DNA of 64,000 nucleotides from Firmicutes bacterium CAG:194 (GCA_000432915.1 HF995233.1:112708-176707), one strand, 5' to 3'. Shown: positions 43,805 through 52,839, numbered from the stretch's first letter. The notes: generated by a model not told the origin, from the sequence alone. A program made the numbers and translations.

Positions 43805-44547
43805 AAAAAAGCCTCCAACTGGGAAAGATGATCGATCACATAGGTACTTGCACCTGCTTTTCGTTCCGTTTTCGCCGGATCATACAGGCAGCAGTCCACG
43901 CCTGCATTTTTGGCAAGCTGCATATCCGATGTCATGGAATCACCGATCACAAGGATCCTGTCTTTTGGCACATCCACACCTTCTGCCCGGATCTTTTCCA
44001 TGCACGTCTCAAAAAAACGGATATCAGGCTTATTATAACCGATTTCCTCTGAAATAAAGATCTGCCGCATAACCTTGTCAAAGCCTGCCAGCTTCAGCTT
44101 ATTTGTCTGCGTCCACGTCACACCGTTTGTAATGATATACTGATAAAAGCCTTCTTCTTTCAGCTTTTGGCAAAGTGTCAGGGAATCCTCCTGATAAAAA
44201 TAGACACTGCCCAGTCCATGCTGGTATTTTGCCCGGAAATCCTCTATATCGATGTCTGCAAGTGTTTCATAGGCTATCCCTTTCTCCGCAAACCGTTCTC
44301 CCGGCGCAAACAGCGCAAATAACTGGGTAAAACGGTTACGCAATACTTCAAGCCTTGTCACTTCTCCTTTTTCCAGTTTCTTCCAGAGTGCCAGATTGAT
44401 CTCGGAATAGGTCTGGTAGATCTCCTCATCGATTGTGATATCATAGGCTGCAAATGCCTGAAATAAGGCTTCCCGCTCGGAAGCCAGAAAATTTAATAAG
44501 GTTCCGTCTACATCCCATAGCAGGATGTCATATTTTTTCTGCCGCAT
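43777..44547 (-). CDS. YjjG-family noncanonical pyrimidine nucleotidase (HAD superfamily)
   Basis: A 256-aa HAD hydrolase expected to dephosphorylate pyrimidine nucleotides, including abnormal ones (house-cleaning). Motif I is LLWDVDGTLLNF, motif II YIITNGVTW, the motif III lysine lies near GYNKPDIRFF, and motif IV is ILVIGDSMTSDMQLA. The LNFLASEREAL cap start matches YjjG. ATG 44547 follows AGAGGTAAC. It overlaps the WYL gene downstream and follows a terminator. Confidence 0.9.
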   Translation of the reverse strand: MRQKKYDILLWDVDGTLLNFLASEREALFQAFAAYDITIDEEIYQTYSEINLALWKKLEKGEVTRLEVLRNRFTQLFALFAPGERFAEKGIAYETLADIDIEDFRAKYQHGLGSVYFYQEDSLTLCQKLKEEGFYQYIITNGVTWTQTNKLKLAGFDKVMRQIFISEEIGYNKPDIRFFETCMEKIRAEGVDVPKDRILVIGDSMTSDMQLAKNAGVDCCLYDPAKTERKAGASTYVIDHLSQLEAFLWQKETDRD

Positions 44548-44593
44548 AGTTACCTCTTTCAGCGTCGTTTGATTTCCTTCCTCACTACAAAAT

Positions 44594-44617
44594 GAGGTGC
44601 TCTGTAAAGAGCACCTC
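44594..44617 (-). terminator. Terminator of the DUF512-rnhA gene run
   Basis: A perfect 10-bp stem (GAGGTGCTCT/AGAGCACCTC) with a 4-nt loop, followed on the minus strand by ATTTTG, 7 nt after the 58-aa gene. Confidence 0.75.
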
Positions 44618-44623
44618 TCTCAT

Positions 44624-44800
44624 TTAAACCTCTGCTGTATCTGTTTTTCCCTCCGCAGCCTCCTGCGTTTCTTCTTTGGCGTCTTTTGTCTTCCAGCATT
44701 TGATTCCTACGAACATGCCCGCCGCTGCAACACATACGATTACTGCCATCAGTACAATATAAGAAAAAAACGAATTTAAAAACAAGATCAGATTATTCAA
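44624..44800 (-). CDS. Small single-pass membrane protein (58 aa, TTG start)
   Basis: This short frame begins with TTG 44800 after an excellent GGAGG at 8 nt. It encodes a 58-aa protein: a hydrophobic N-terminal helix of about 30 residues (LILFLNSFFSYIVLMAVIVC, then VAAAGMFVGI) and a charged tail rich in Lys, Glu and Thr that would face the cytoplasm. It lies 46 nt downstream of rnhA and ends just before a terminator. The ribosome site, signal-anchor pattern and terminator support a real gene; function unknown. Similar small proteins seem common in Lachnospiraceae (from memory). Confidence 0.7.
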   Translation of the reverse strand: MNNLILFLNSFFSYIVLMAVIVCVAAAGMFVGIKCWKTKDAKEETQEAAEGKTDTAEV

Positions 44801-44846
44801 AATAACTACCTCCTATGAGTGCCAGTCTATGGACATATCTTACCAC

Positions 44847-45320
44847 TTATTCATAAACATCGTCAAGTAAGTTTGTGCCGTCCGCCGCAGTTGTTGCCAG
44901 CTTATCGCAGCGTTCGTTTTCCGGATGTCCCGCATGTCCCTTAACCCATATAAAATGTACCTGATGCTGCGCCTTCGCAGCCAGAAGTCTCTTCCACAGA
45001 TCCACGTTTTTTACCGCTTTTTTTTGGGAATTCTTCCAGTTGTTTTTCAGCCAGCCATCGATCCAGTGATCGTTAAACGCCTTTACCAGATACTGGGAAT
45101 CGGAATACAGATCCACCTCACAGGGGCGGTTCAACGCCTCCAGCCCGATAATGGCTGCCATCAGCTCCATTCGGTTATTGGTTGTCTTTTTATATCCTGC
45201 GCTGTATTCGCGTTCATGCAATGTCCCACTCTGATCGATATACTGCAGGACTGTTCCGTATCCGCCCGGTCCATCCGGGTTTCCGCGTGCAGCTCCGTCT
45301 GTATAAATCGTTACTTTCAT
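44847..45320 (-). CDS. rnhA: Ribonuclease HI
   Basis: A 157-aa nuclease that degrades RNA in RNA-DNA hybrids. Catalytic acids are visible: Asp in YTDGAARGNPDG, Glu in NNRMELMAAI, Asp in LYSDSQYLVKAF and a C-terminal Asp after WVKGHAGHPENERCD. It starts within the stop of the MutS-like gene (ATGA overlap), so translation is coupled. Confidence 0.95.
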   Translation of the reverse strand: MKVTIYTDGAARGNPDGPGGYGTVLQYIDQSGTLHEREYSAGYKKTTNNRMELMAAIIGLEALNRPCEVDLYSDSQYLVKAFNDHWIDGWLKNNWKNSQKKAVKNVDLWKRLLAAKAQHQVHFIWVKGHAGHPENERCDKLATTAADGTNLLDDVYE

Positions 45321-46987
45321 TTACTCCATTCTCCCTGTTCTATAAAATCGGATGCCCGCTTTTCGGCTCTTTGTATCAGTGCTTCTTCATAACCGAGCAT
45401 CTGCAGAAGTCTGATCGCATTTCTGCTGTTTGCCCTGCCCTGACAGAGCTGATACGGGAAGCTGATCTCATTATTTTCGATCCGTTCCTCAAAATGATAA
45501 TTCTCATATGCATCTTCCAAAAGCTTCGTCAGTTCGACATCATGTGTGGCTGCAAAGCTGAAAATATGATCTTCTGCCAGACTCTTTAAGATCTCGGTCG
45601 ATGCGGCGATCCGCTCTACCGTATTGGTACCGCGCAGTACCTCATCCACAAAACACATGACAGGATGCTTCTTTTCCTTTCCTGCATCAATGATGCGCTT
45701 TAAGGATTTGATCTCCACCATAAAATAGCTGCTGCTTGTTGCCAGATCATCCCGCAGTGCCATAGAAGTATACACGGCATAAAAATCCGTCTGATAGCTG
45801 TCAGCCGGAACTGTATAGATCGTCTGTGCCAGAATCTGGGAAAGTGCCACCGTCTTTAAGAAAGTAGATTTACCGGATGCATTGGAACCGGTCAGCAGCA
45901 TACCTTTTGTAAGCGTTACGGAATTGGCGACAGGATCTTTGATCAGCGGATGATACAGTTTTCTTGCACATAAGCCCTTCTGTCCAAATTCCGGAAGAGT
46001 ATAATCAGGCAGGCTGCTCCGGTAAGCACCGATCGAGATCATTGCTTCAATATAACCCATTGTCTCGATGATCCGAATCATGTCCTGCTTATATTTTTTT
46101 GCTTCCCGCAGCATCGTATTAAATTTGATCAGGTTCACATGCAGTCCCATCCGCAGATAATCCATTACCACATCAATCGGATTCCCCGACATACTGTTCT
46201 GCTGCATCAGCACAGAAGAAAAGCGGCGGAATTTTTTAAATTTTGCCCGTCCTGCAGCGATCTGTTCCATCCATGGCTTTAATATCTCGATCGGATGCGC
46301 AGAAAACTCCTCTGTCACTTTTAAAATCCGGATAAAATAAGCAAAAGTCGTGATATACGGATCTATTTCCTTTTTCTGTTTAAAATATGTGACCATATTG
46401 ATGCATAACAGCACACAAAGAACTAAAAGCCCATAGCCCGAATTGAAAAAGCAAAGGATCACTGCCATTGCAATCAGTCCCAGCATCAGATAATGTGACC
46501 GGTTACTGCCCTGCTCTACATCATCCAGATAGGCAATATAATCATAAATAGAATATTTGCCTGTTCTTCCGATTTTGGCAAAGAGCATCTGCATTGTCAC
46601 TCTGTCATCCGGATGCAGCATAAAATACCTGATCAGCGTTTCGCGTTCCTTAAGTGTATCTTCTTCAAATACCGGACAGCGCAGCATCGTATAAAGAGAT
46701 TCTTCCCCTGCTGCAGACAAGGTAAAATCCATGCTTTGAAATACCCGGTCCAGATCCAGATCGTTCCAGGTGATGGCATCGATCGCATCTTCCGTCTTTT
46801 TATTTTGAAAATGTCCGGCGATCGTTTTCAGCCTGCCTTCCTGGTATTTTTTCGTAGAAGGCTTTCCGTAATTTTCTGTCAGGCTTTTTTTCAGATTGCG
46901 CCATAATTTCTTTTCTTCCAGACTGCATCTGATCAGATAGATCACAAATAAGATCAGAAGTGCTGCTGCGAGTATCAGATATTCCAT
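45317..46987 (-). CDS. MutS-related ATPase (membrane-anchored MutS-like)
   Basis: A 556-aa protein with a MutS domain V ATPase but no mismatch-recognition domain. Walker A is LLTGSNASGKSTFLKT (~residues 367-382) and Walker B is PVMCFVDEVLRGTNT; the SFAATHDVEL His segment follows. Hydrophobic helices at the N-terminus (EYLILAAALLILFVIYLI) and around residue 175-205 (LGLIAMAVILCFF, GLLVLCVLLCINMV) suggest membrane attachment. Such clostridial MutS-like proteins have no proven role in mismatch repair. It overlaps rnhA by 4 nt. Confidence 0.85.
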   Translation of the reverse strand: MEYLILAAALLILFVIYLIRCSLEEKKLWRNLKKSLTENYGKPSTKKYQEGRLKTIAGHFQNKKTEDAIDAITWNDLDLDRVFQSMDFTLSAAGEESLYTMLRCPVFEEDTLKERETLIRYFMLHPDDRVTMQMLFAKIGRTGKYSIYDYIAYLDDVEQGSNRSHYLMLGLIAMAVILCFFNSGYGLLVLCVLLCINMVTYFKQKKEIDPYITTFAYFIRILKVTEEFSAHPIEILKPWMEQIAAGRAKFKKFRRFSSVLMQQNSMSGNPIDVVMDYLRMGLHVNLIKFNTMLREAKKYKQDMIRIIETMGYIEAMISIGAYRSSLPDYTLPEFGQKGLCARKLYHPLIKDPVANSVTLTKGMLLTGSNASGKSTFLKTVALSQILAQTIYTVPADSYQTDFYAVYTSMALRDDLATSSSYFMVEIKSLKRIIDAGKEKKHPVMCFVDEVLRGTNTVERIAASTEILKSLAEDHIFSFAATHDVELTKLLEDAYENYHFEERIENNEISFPYQLCQGRANSRNAIRLLQMLGYEEALIQRAEKRASDFIEQGEWSK

Positions 46988-46998
46988 AGTGTCTCCAT

Positions 46999-48303
46999 TT
47001 ATTCCTGTCTAAGTCTGTCTGCGATTTCGTTAGCCTTTGCATACAGCTTTTCGGGATCTTCCCCGATGAAGAACTTTCCATCCTCATACAGGATCTTTCC
47101 ATCGATCATCGTCATTTTTACATTCTGCTTACTGCCGCTGTAGACAATATTCTTTGCTATATTGTTGATCGGCTGCATATTCGGCTGGTGCATATCGATC
47201 ATGATCAGATCCGCATATTTCCCCGGTGCCAGCACATCACTGTCTGTAAGTCCCATTGCCTTTGCGCCGTTGACTGTAGCCATCTTCAAAACTTCAATGG
47301 CATCCGTACTTGCCGCATCCATATCCCGGTATTTGGCAAGTCCCGTGACAAGGAACATTTCCCGGAACATATCCAGACAGTTATTGGAGCCTGCACCGTC
47401 TGTACCGATTGCAACCGGAATGCCTTCTTTTAAAAAGCGGCTGACCGGTGCGATGCCGCTTGCCAGCTTCAGATTGGAAGCCGGATTTGTCACTGCTGTC
47501 AGCTTCTTTTCTTTAAAGATCTCAATGTCTTTATCGTCCATATAAACGCAATGATATCCACCGCCACCGTAGTCAAACAGCCCCAGATCATTTAACAGCT
47601 GTGTTGGTGTCATACCGTATCTTTCTTTGCATTCCTCTACCTCCCGCTTTGTTTCGGCAAGATGAGTAAAGAATGGCGCCTTATGTCTTTTGACGATCTC
47701 AGCAACCTGCAAAAGCAGTTCCTTCGGGCAGGTATATTCTGCATGGATGCCCAGCATATAAGAAGAAAGGCTGTTCACTCCGTTCAGCTTCAGGAAACGC
47801 TCTTCCATGACCTCCGGTGTAGGACCGAACATATTCAGTCCGCTGACCTGCACATTACGCATCCCACATTCCGTATACGCATTGATGATCGTTTCCGGTG
47901 TCAGATACATATCAAACACAGCCGTAATACCGCTTGTCAGATATTCCAGTACAGACATTTTTGTCAGCTCATATACATCTTCCCCCGTCATTTTGGCTTC
48001 TACCGGGAAAATCCGTTTTTCCAGCCAGCCCTGCAGCGGCTCATCATCCGCGATCGAACGAAACAGTACCATCGCAGAATGGGCATGGGCATCCTTAAAA
48101 CCGGGCATTAACAGATTACCCTCACAGTCGATCTCCCGATCCCACAGGATTGTCTGCAGCCCGCTCTTTTCATAAACAGTTTCGATTTCTTCATCCGGTC
48201 CGACATAAACGATTTTCTGTCCGCTGACCCAAAGCTGTCCTTCCGTTACCTGCACAGGCTCTTCCATGGTCAGGATCTTTGCATTATAAAATCTGATATT
48301 CAT
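46999..48303 (-). CDS. Amidohydrolase, probable adenosine-derivative deaminase (MtaD/SsnA-like)
   Basis: A 434-aa metal-dependent hydrolase. Metal ligands are the HxH in FKDAHAHSAM, His in LGIHAEYTCP, His in GGYHCVYMDD and Asp in IGTDGAGSNNCLDMF; LAPGKYADLIMID closes the barrel. This is the 5'-methylthioadenosine / S-adenosylhomocysteine deaminase group, which also includes other deaminases. Its place beside cytidine deaminase and purine nucleoside phosphorylase supports a nucleoside substrate. The ribosome site is weak (GAGAAACAGAGAAG). Confidence 0.82.
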   Translation of the reverse strand: MNIRFYNAKILTMEEPVQVTEGQLWVSGQKIVYVGPDEEIETVYEKSGLQTILWDREIDCEGNLLMPGFKDAHAHSAMVLFRSIADDEPLQGWLEKRIFPVEAKMTGEDVYELTKMSVLEYLTSGITAVFDMYLTPETIINAYTECGMRNVQVSGLNMFGPTPEVMEERFLKLNGVNSLSSYMLGIHAEYTCPKELLLQVAEIVKRHKAPFFTHLAETKREVEECKERYGMTPTQLLNDLGLFDYGGGGYHCVYMDDKDIEIFKEKKLTAVTNPASNLKLASGIAPVSRFLKEGIPVAIGTDGAGSNNCLDMFREMFLVTGLAKYRDMDAASTDAIEVLKMATVNGAKAMGLTDSDVLAPGKYADLIMIDMHQPNMQPINNIAKNIVYSGSKQNVKMTMIDGKILYEDGKFFIGEDPEKLYAKANEIADRLRQE

Positions 48304-48328
48304 TCTTCTCTGTTTCTCACTTTCCTTG

Positions 48329-48745
48329 TCATTGTAAATTTGCTCTTCCGAATCCCTCCGGCAAAAGCTCTTTTAATGTATATACCTTATATTCTGTCTC
48401 ACTTTTTGCCACGATGATCTCAAAATCAGGCTCACAGAATTCCATCATAACCTGCCTGCAGACACCGCATGGCGCAGCATAATCATGCTCGCCTTCTTTA
48501 CCGCCCGTGATCGCGATCGCGGCAAATTCCAGTTGTCCTTCGCTAACTGCTTTGAAGATCGCTGTCCGCTCCGCGCAGTTGCTCGGTCCATACGCCGCAT
48601 TTTCGATATTACAGCCACTGTAAATCTTTCCATCCTTTGTCAAAAGGGCTGCGCCGACCTGAAAATGTGAATACGGCGAATAGGAAAAAGTCCGCGCGGT
48701 TAACGCCTGTGCAATCAGCTGTCTGATTTTTTCTGTTTCTAACAT
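48329..48745 (-). CDS. cdd: Cytidine deaminase
   Basis: A 138-aa zinc enzyme converting cytidine and deoxycytidine to the uridine forms for salvage. The catalytic Cys-Ala-Glu lies in PSNCAERTAIF and the remaining zinc cysteines in APCGVCRQVMMEF. The substrate loop is YSPYSHFQVGAAL. ATG 48745 follows GAGGT at 5 nt, leaving 1 nt to the end of the phosphorylase gene. Confidence 0.95.
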   Translation of the reverse strand: MLETEKIRQLIAQALTARTFSYSPYSHFQVGAALLTKDGKIYSGCNIENAAYGPSNCAERTAIFKAVSEGQLEFAAIAITGGKEGEHDYAAPCGVCRQVMMEFCEPDFEIIVAKSETEYKVYTLKELLPEGFGRANLQ

Positions 48746-48746
48746 A

Positions 48747-49577
48747 TTATACCTCACCAAACCGGATCACACTCTCCGTTACCAGCTTTTTGAATTTCGG
48801 TGCTGCTTCATTTGCCGCTTCCTGTACTTCCTTATGGGAAAGCGGCACTTTGGAAATACCCGCCGCCGGATTGCAGACACAGGAAATGCCGCATACACGC
48901 ATTCCAAAGTGGACTGCGGCGATCGCTTCCACAGCGGTGGACATACCGACTGCATCCGCGCCCAGAATACCTGCCATCTTTACCTCTGCAGGTGTTTCAT
49001 AGGAAGGACCTGTAAACTGGATATAAACACCCTCCTGCAGCAGGATCTGTTGTTCTTTTGCCACGCTGCGGATCACATCGGAAAGCGCCGGATCATATAC
49101 ATGACTCATATCCGGGAATCTGACACCCGGCTCTAAATTTGGTCCGATCAGCGGATTCGGTACAAAAGTCGCGATATGATCTGTGATCAGCATCAGATCT
49201 CCTGCATGAAATGCCGGATTGATCCCACCGGATGCATTGGTCAGAAACAGGATCTTCGCGCCCAGAAGCTGCATCAGCCGTGTTGGCAGCACAACATCCG
49301 AGATCGGATAGCCTTCATAATAATGGACACGTCCTTTCATACAGACAACCGGAACCGTTCCGACATATCCAAAGATAAATTTGCCTGCATGCCCCGGAAC
49401 CGTCGATACCGGAAATCCCTCGATCTCCTTATAGTCGATCTCCGCTTCCACCTGAATGCCATCTGCATAATCCCCCAGACCGGAACCAAGTACGATCGCT
49501 ACCTGTGGCACAAAATCTGTCTTTTCCCTGACAGAGCAAAGACATTTCTGTAATTTTTCAGATACCTCATTCCTCAT
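48747..49577 (-). CDS. Purine-nucleoside phosphorylase (trimeric type)
   Basis: A 276-aa enzyme that phosphorolyses inosine and guanosine. Motifs: VLGSGLGDYAD (phosphate loop), TVPGHAGKFIFG, VHYYEGYPISDVVLPTRLMQLLGAKILFLTN (in parts), GVYIQFTGPSYETPAEV and DAVGMSTAVEAIAA. This is the PunA/PNP-I family. ATG 49577 follows AGGAGG at 6 nt and lies 11 nt inside the DUF512 gene, so the genes are coupled. Confidence 0.93.
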   Translation of the reverse strand: MRNEVSEKLQKCLCSVREKTDFVPQVAIVLGSGLGDYADGIQVEAEIDYKEIEGFPVSTVPGHAGKFIFGYVGTVPVVCMKGRVHYYEGYPISDVVLPTRLMQLLGAKILFLTNASGGINPAFHAGDLMLITDHIATFVPNPLIGPNLEPGVRFPDMSHVYDPALSDVIRSVAKEQQILLQEGVYIQFTGPSYETPAEVKMAGILGADAVGMSTAVEAIAAVHFGMRVCGISCVCNPAAGISKVPLSHKEVQEAANEAAPKFKKLVTESVIRFGEV

Positions 49578-51000
49578 AGCCTTCCTCCTGTTCTTCATAA
49601 GCCTTTACATATACATAGTTTTCATTACTTCGTTTCATCGTTTCGTGGAATAACATGGCACGCAGCAGATCTTCTCCGCCCGTATCCGCCACGATCACAT
49701 GCATGGAAAGTGCCTGCTCCACATCTGTGATCGTCAGATCATCGAGGAATACTTCTTCTCCTGTCCGCAGCATATTGGACGGGATCAGCAGATAACTGCC
49801 CAGCTCTCTTCCGTTTTTCCGTTCTTCCTGTAATTGTGCGATCAGATCCTGCGCTGTGATCAGCCCGGAAACCGTGATCGTTTCCCCAAAGAAATCATTG
49901 CGGATCTGCTTCACATAGATCCGAAGTCCCGGAAATGCTTCCATTGTCTGCGCTGCAATTTTGGAAAGCATCGGTGCTGCCAATTTCCCCGTTGCGATCG
50001 TGATCGTCTGCAAAAGTGACTGTTTCAGTTGCTCATAGGTATCTTCCGCAATCTGCCTGTGCAGTGCTTCTTCAAACTCCGTCCATAAAAGGCGCATCAT
50101 ACCGACACCGTTTTCCAGCTGGATATAGCCATCGTAGCGTTCCTCCTCCGGGAAATCACGCTCCGCTAAAATATACCATTCATCACTGGCATGGATAAAA
50201 TGCAGTCCGTATTTTTCATAAAAGCCCTGCTGATAGCTTTCGATCAGATCAATGACTGCTCCCGCCTCTTCCTTTGTATACAGATCCAGCTTCGGCAGAT
50301 CATCACGGTACTTTGTAATTCCCGCCGGAACCGCGGAAACGCTGCGCATAAAAGGCAGATATTTACTTAAATCTTCGATCGTACGACGCAGATGCTCCCC
50401 ATCATTGATATTTTTACAGCAGACGATCTGTCCGTTCATTTCCACATGTCCTTCATACAGCTTGTCAATGAACTTCAGCTTGTCCCCCGCAAACCGGTTA
50501 TGGAGCAGCTTACAGCGCAGCTCCGGTTCCGTAGACTGGACAGAAATATTGATTGGCGCAAGCTGCATCTTGATGATCCTGTCAATGTCCTTTTCCGTCA
50601 TATTGGTCAGCGTGATATAATTGCCCTGTAAGAAAGAAAGACGGGAATCGTCATCCTTAAAATACAGTGTATCACGCATGCCCGGCGGCATCTGGTCGAT
50701 AAAGCAGAACAGACATTTATTGCTGCAGCTTTTGTACTCGCTCATCAGATCATTTTCAAATTCCAGCCCCAGATCGTCATCATAGTCTTTTTCTATTTCA
50801 AGCTCCCATTCCTCGCCGTAGGGCTTGCGGATCAGTACGACCACATATTCGTCTTTGATCATATAGCGGTAATCAAAAACATCCTCGATCGGTTCGTCAT
50901 TAATGGAAAGCAGTACATCCCCCGGCTCAATCTCCATTTCTTCGGCAATAGAACCCGGCTGTACTTTACTGATTATATGTTCACATTTGTTTTTCTTCAT
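49567..51000 (-). CDS. DUF512 radical-SAM-like protein with N-terminal PDZ domain
   Basis: A 477-aa protein. Residues 1-60 form a PDZ-like domain (ISKVQPGSIAEEMEIEPGDVLLSIND in parts). The motif CSNKCLFCFIDQMP (CX3CX2C, ~residues 93-100) would hold a [4Fe-4S] cluster and SAM. The rest is the DUF512 region (SAVPAGITKYRDDLPKLDLYT, SDEWYILAERDFP). The reaction is unknown. It opens the run that continues with purine phosphorylase and cytidine deaminase; promoter at 51059-51087. Confidence 0.88.
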   Translation of the reverse strand: MKKNKCEHIISKVQPGSIAEEMEIEPGDVLLSINDEPIEDVFDYRYMIKDEYVVVLIRKPYGEEWELEIEKDYDDDLGLEFENDLMSEYKSCSNKCLFCFIDQMPPGMRDTLYFKDDDSRLSFLQGNYITLTNMTEKDIDRIIKMQLAPINISVQSTEPELRCKLLHNRFAGDKLKFIDKLYEGHVEMNGQIVCCKNINDGEHLRRTIEDLSKYLPFMRSVSAVPAGITKYRDDLPKLDLYTKEEAGAVIDLIESYQQGFYEKYGLHFIHASDEWYILAERDFPEEERYDGYIQLENGVGMMRLLWTEFEEALHRQIAEDTYEQLKQSLLQTITIATGKLAAPMLSKIAAQTMEAFPGLRIYVKQIRNDFFGETITVSGLITAQDLIAQLQEERKNGRELGSYLLIPSNMLRTGEEVFLDDLTITDVEQALSMHVIVADTGGEDLLRAMLFHETMKRSNENYVYVKAYEEQEEGYEE

Positions 51001-51058
51001 TCTGACTGTCTTTCATATTGCTTATTTTCCTGTTGCAGAATTTATCTGCTCTGCGCTG

Positions 51059-51087
51059 ATTATAACAAGAAACAGGGTATGATTCAA
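51059..51087 (-). promoter_or_regulatory. Promoter of the DUF512 operon
   Basis: On the minus strand TTGAAT (51087-51082), 17 nt, TATAAT (51064-51059). The -35 box lies inside the spoIVA terminator stem. Confidence 0.65.
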
Positions 51088-51112
51088 GTGCAGAGCACTC
51101 GCCTTCATACCC
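51075..51112 (-). terminator. Hairpin after spoIVA
   Basis: GGGTATGA pairs with TCATACCC around a nested AGTGC/GCACT hairpin, 10 nt after the stop; the T-tract (TGTTTCTTG) is imperfect. Confidence 0.55.
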
Positions 51113-51121
51113 TATCCCGTG

Positions 51122-52600
51122 TTAAATAATAATGCAAACCAGTCCGCCGTTTGTGTCATTGACGATCTTCTGCATGCTGTCCTGTAATTTCAACTGGCTT
51201 TCTTCTCCGATCATTGCAATTTTGGTTGTAATACCGTCCTGTACCATCTGTTCCACTGTTTTGCCAAAAATATTCGTATCCCAGATACCGTCAGATGTTT
51301 CATTCTGTCCGATATACCCGATCAGATCCTCTGCCTGTTCCTTGGTACCGACGATCGGTGCGATTTCCGTCTCGATATTGGCACGGATCATATGGATCGA
51401 TGGGCTCTTTGCCTTGATCTTGACACCATATTTGCTGCCATGACGGATAACCTCCGGTGCTTCCAGCTCAATCTCGCTGCGTTCCGGTGTTACCACACCA
51501 TATCCCTTCTGTCTTACCTGATCGATCGCCTGCAATACCTTCTTATATTCCTTCTGCATTTTAGAGGCTTCTTCGAGATAGTCCAAAAGCTCATATTCGC
51601 TTTCCACCGGCTGTCCGAGCAGGTCACTCAGCATTTCATAATAGTAGCTTTCATCAATATCCAGATAGCATTTGACACTACCATCTGCCAGATTGATCCC
51701 ATCCATCCTCGTCTTTTTCACATAAGTGTCAGAAAGCATGATCGGATGCTCCATGATATCCCGCATATAGGAATAAGCCGGCATAAACTGGCGGATCTCC
51801 TGCAGTACACTTTCTTTCAGCGGATGCTCTGCAGGCAGCATTTCCACCCATTTTGGCATATAAAATTCCATACAGCTGATCGGAAATTCCAGCAGGATAT
51901 TTTCCATGATCCTATTGATATCTTCTTTTTTCAGCTGCGTGCAGTTAACCGGAAGAACCGTTACCTGATACTTTAAGGACAACGCCTCTGCATACTGCTT
52001 TGTTTCTTCCGCAAGCGGTCTTTCGCTGTTTAATAGTACCAGAAACGGCTTGTGAAGCTCCGAAAGCTGCTTCAGTGTTTTTTCCAGCGCCGGTTCATAA
52101 TTTGCCTGTGGGATATCGGAAAAGCTGCCATCTGTCGTGATCACGATCCCGATCGTGGAATGATCATGAATGACCTTATATGTACCAAGCTCAGCCGCCT
52201 GTGTAAACGGGATCTCATAGTCATACCACGGCGTTTTTACCATGCGCTCCGCATCTTCTTCCATATGACCGACCGCACCATCCACCATATAACCGACACA
52301 GTCGATCAGCCTTGTTTTTACCGTCACATCACCGATCGTGATCTGTGCTGCCTCACTCGGGATAAACTTTGGCTCTGTCGTTGTGATCGTCTTACCGGTT
52401 CCACTCTGCGGCAGTTCATCCACCGCCTGTTTTTTACTGTATTCCTCTGTCATATGCGGCAGAACGCACACATCCATAAATCGTTTGATAAAGGTGGATT
52501 TTCCCGTTCTGACCGGTCCGACCACACCAATATAGATCTCGCCATTTGTTCTTGCCTGCATATCTTTGTATACATCAAATTCCGAATTTTCTGTTTTCAT
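51122..52600 (-). CDS. spoIVA: Stage IV sporulation protein A
   Basis: A 492-aa ATPase that polymerises on the forespore as the base layer of the spore coat; the length equals that of Bacillus subtilis SpoIVA. The N-terminal P-loop is GVVGPVRTGKSTFIKRFM (~residues 24-41) with RLIDCVGYMVDGAVGH as the Walker B/switch region. The C-terminal tail (LQDSMQKIVNDTNGGLVCIII) is the polymerisation/targeting end. ATG 52600 fits the family start; the open frame extends to 52651. It is the only sporulation gene here and shows the organism forms endospores. Confidence 0.95.
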   Translation of the reverse strand: MKTENSEFDVYKDMQARTNGEIYIGVVGPVRTGKSTFIKRFMDVCVLPHMTEEYSKKQAVDELPQSGTGKTITTTEPKFIPSEAAQITIGDVTVKTRLIDCVGYMVDGAVGHMEEDAERMVKTPWYDYEIPFTQAAELGTYKVIHDHSTIGIVITTDGSFSDIPQANYEPALEKTLKQLSELHKPFLVLLNSERPLAEETKQYAEALSLKYQVTVLPVNCTQLKKEDINRIMENILLEFPISCMEFYMPKWVEMLPAEHPLKESVLQEIRQFMPAYSYMRDIMEHPIMLSDTYVKKTRMDGINLADGSVKCYLDIDESYYYEMLSDLLGQPVESEYELLDYLEEASKMQKEYKKVLQAIDQVRQKGYGVVTPERSEIELEAPEVIRHGSKYGVKIKAKSPSIHMIRANIETEIAPIVGTKEQAEDLIGYIGQNETSDGIWDTNIFGKTVEQMVQDGITTKIAMIGEESQLKLQDSMQKIVNDTNGGLVCIII

Positions 52601-52629
52601 ATTCTCTGCCCCCGCTTTTGTTTGTATCA

Positions 52630-52658
52630 TGTATATGGGGGCAGGTTCCAAAATATGA
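52630..52658 (-). promoter_or_regulatory. Possible sigma-E promoter of spoIVA
   Basis: On the minus strand TCATATT (52658-52652), 14 nt, CATATACA (52637-52630) roughly fit the sigma-E pattern (ATA, 16-18 nt, CATAcanT). Known control of spoIVA by sigma-E makes it plausible. Confidence 0.4.
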
Positions 52659-52676
52659 ATGAAATTTCCTATTACA

Positions 52677-52765
52677 CAGAAACGAGATACACTCTGCGAA
52701 TCTTGTTCTGATTAGCGGTCGTCAAATGCGCCGCATAAATGCGTGCATTTTCCTCGTCGCATAAC
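52677..52765 (-). repeat. Family C repeat, copy 3 (post-terminator element)
   Basis: An ~89-nt block after the gdhA terminator on the minus strand. It is close to copy 2 but lacks one base near its start (GTTATGCGACGAGG versus GTTATGGCGACGAGG), shifting any reading frame. It continues into GTGTAATAGGAAATTTC, resembling the palindrome at 31981-32019. Confidence 0.85.
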
Positions 52766-52801
52766 AAAAAGCCCCAAAAATATACATTTCCGGGACTTTT
52801 C
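52766..52801. terminator. Terminator of gdhA
   Basis: AAAAAGCCCC and GGGACTTTTT form an imperfect stem with T-runs on either strand, 38 nt after the gdhA stop. Confidence 0.6.
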
Positions 52802-52839
52802 CTTACTATACCATATGCTTATCAGCTTTCGCTTACTGA

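Noticed and set aside
52601..52651. Longer N-terminus for SpoIVA
   Set aside because: The start at 52600 gives exactly 492 aa and the expected N-terminus; the extension overlaps the candidate promoter.
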